Of a stretch of 64,000 nt of DNA, positions 63,772 to 64,000 are shown piece after piece. Position numbers and translations under genes: made by a program. Position 1 is the stretch's first letter. Every line of letters begins with the position of its first letter. The stretch comes from Hemibagrus wyckioides (lineage: Eukaryota; Chordata; Actinopteri; Siluriformes; Bagridae). The stretch lies in assembly GCF_019097595.1 (NCBI RefSeq), contig NC_080716.1, positions 29,298,401 through 29,362,400 on the forward strand, given 5' to 3'. The notes beneath the pieces were generated by a model. That model ran no database searches and was not told the origin of the DNA. It saw only the letters and a list, made by a program, of their open reading frames with translations.

Positions 63772-64000
63772 TGTATATTTCAACATTTGAATATGTATCT
63801 CTTATTATCTCTTTTTTTTTTTAAAGTGTAAGCCAATTTTATATTTGTCTGTGGTGTGTAGTATAAATGGTGTATTCCTACTGAGTTTTTGAGGGTTCAT
63901 TTAGACCTATTTATTCATTTATAATTCTTCTGGTAGTCTACCCGTTACATCAAATAATAGGGTTAGCCTACACGATTGTCTGGTGGATTACATGAATAGG
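62941..64000. other. Unassigned right end
   Basis: AT-rich with a long (TA)n tract (63,695-63,770). No gene or known repeat recognised. Confidence 0.35.

Overview
This window looks like vertebrate, teleost fish DNA: dense interspersed repeats, GT-AG introns and phase-1 immunoglobulin (Ig) exons. A tRNA-derived SINE, several Tc1-like transposons and receptor exons of the leukocyte immune-type receptor (LITR) / Fc receptor-like (FCRL) kind point to an ostariophysan, most likely a catfish. The species call is inference. No complete gene lies in a single open frame; I assembled the genes from splice sites, reading phase and comparison of copies inside the window.

The main content is a tandem array of LITR/FCRL-like receptor genes, all on the minus strand. 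Gene L (left edge) shows only its first signal-peptide exon (1435-1465). Gene A (about 20.7 to 10.6 kb) has signal exon 2, six Ig exons, a membrane exon and a tail with one canonical ITIM plus two other tyrosine motifs; it reads as an inhibitory receptor. Gene C (44.2 to 29.9 kb) is complete: signal exons 1 and 2, two Ig exons, membrane exon and a short tail without tyrosine motifs; its six exons add up to 273 in-frame codons. Gene B (58.5 to 52.2 kb) has signal exon 2 and four Ig exons, then joins directly to the last tail exon of an A-type gene. It has no visible membrane exon and its tail tyrosine is histidine, so it would be secreted if expressed. Genes A and B have no visible exon 1.

Much of the rest is explained by a duplication with an offset of about 42 kb: positions 1 to ~11,045 correspond to ~42,400 to ~52,745. 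Each copy carries a receptor exon 1 with its upstream region, a LINE endonuclease relic, a possible small plus-strand gene, a LINE 3' tail, a long intergenic part and the 3' end of an A-type gene. A third, broken copy of the exon-1 side lies at ~61.5-62.9 kb. Differences between copies date later events, such as a solo LTR in one copy (6246-7023) with an empty site in the other, and a 34-bp minisatellite that grew out of LINE coding sequence in one copy only.

Repeats fill most remaining space: two Tc1-like elements of one family (13.4 and 27.2 kb), a Tc1 nested in an L1-like LINE (22.2-25.9 kb), a TIR element (26.1-27.0 kb), two large fold-back repeats in gene C introns (31.6-33.0 and 35.1-36.0 kb), a hAT/ZBED-like relic split by a SINE (38.3-39.4 kb), a probable solo LTR (40.3-40.7 kb), a GCTAGC-rich fold-back (44.7-45.0 kb), Tc1 relics (33 and 55.4-56.3 kb) and a LINE reverse transcriptase relic (59.7-61.5 kb). 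CTCF-like motifs occur near the gene boundaries.
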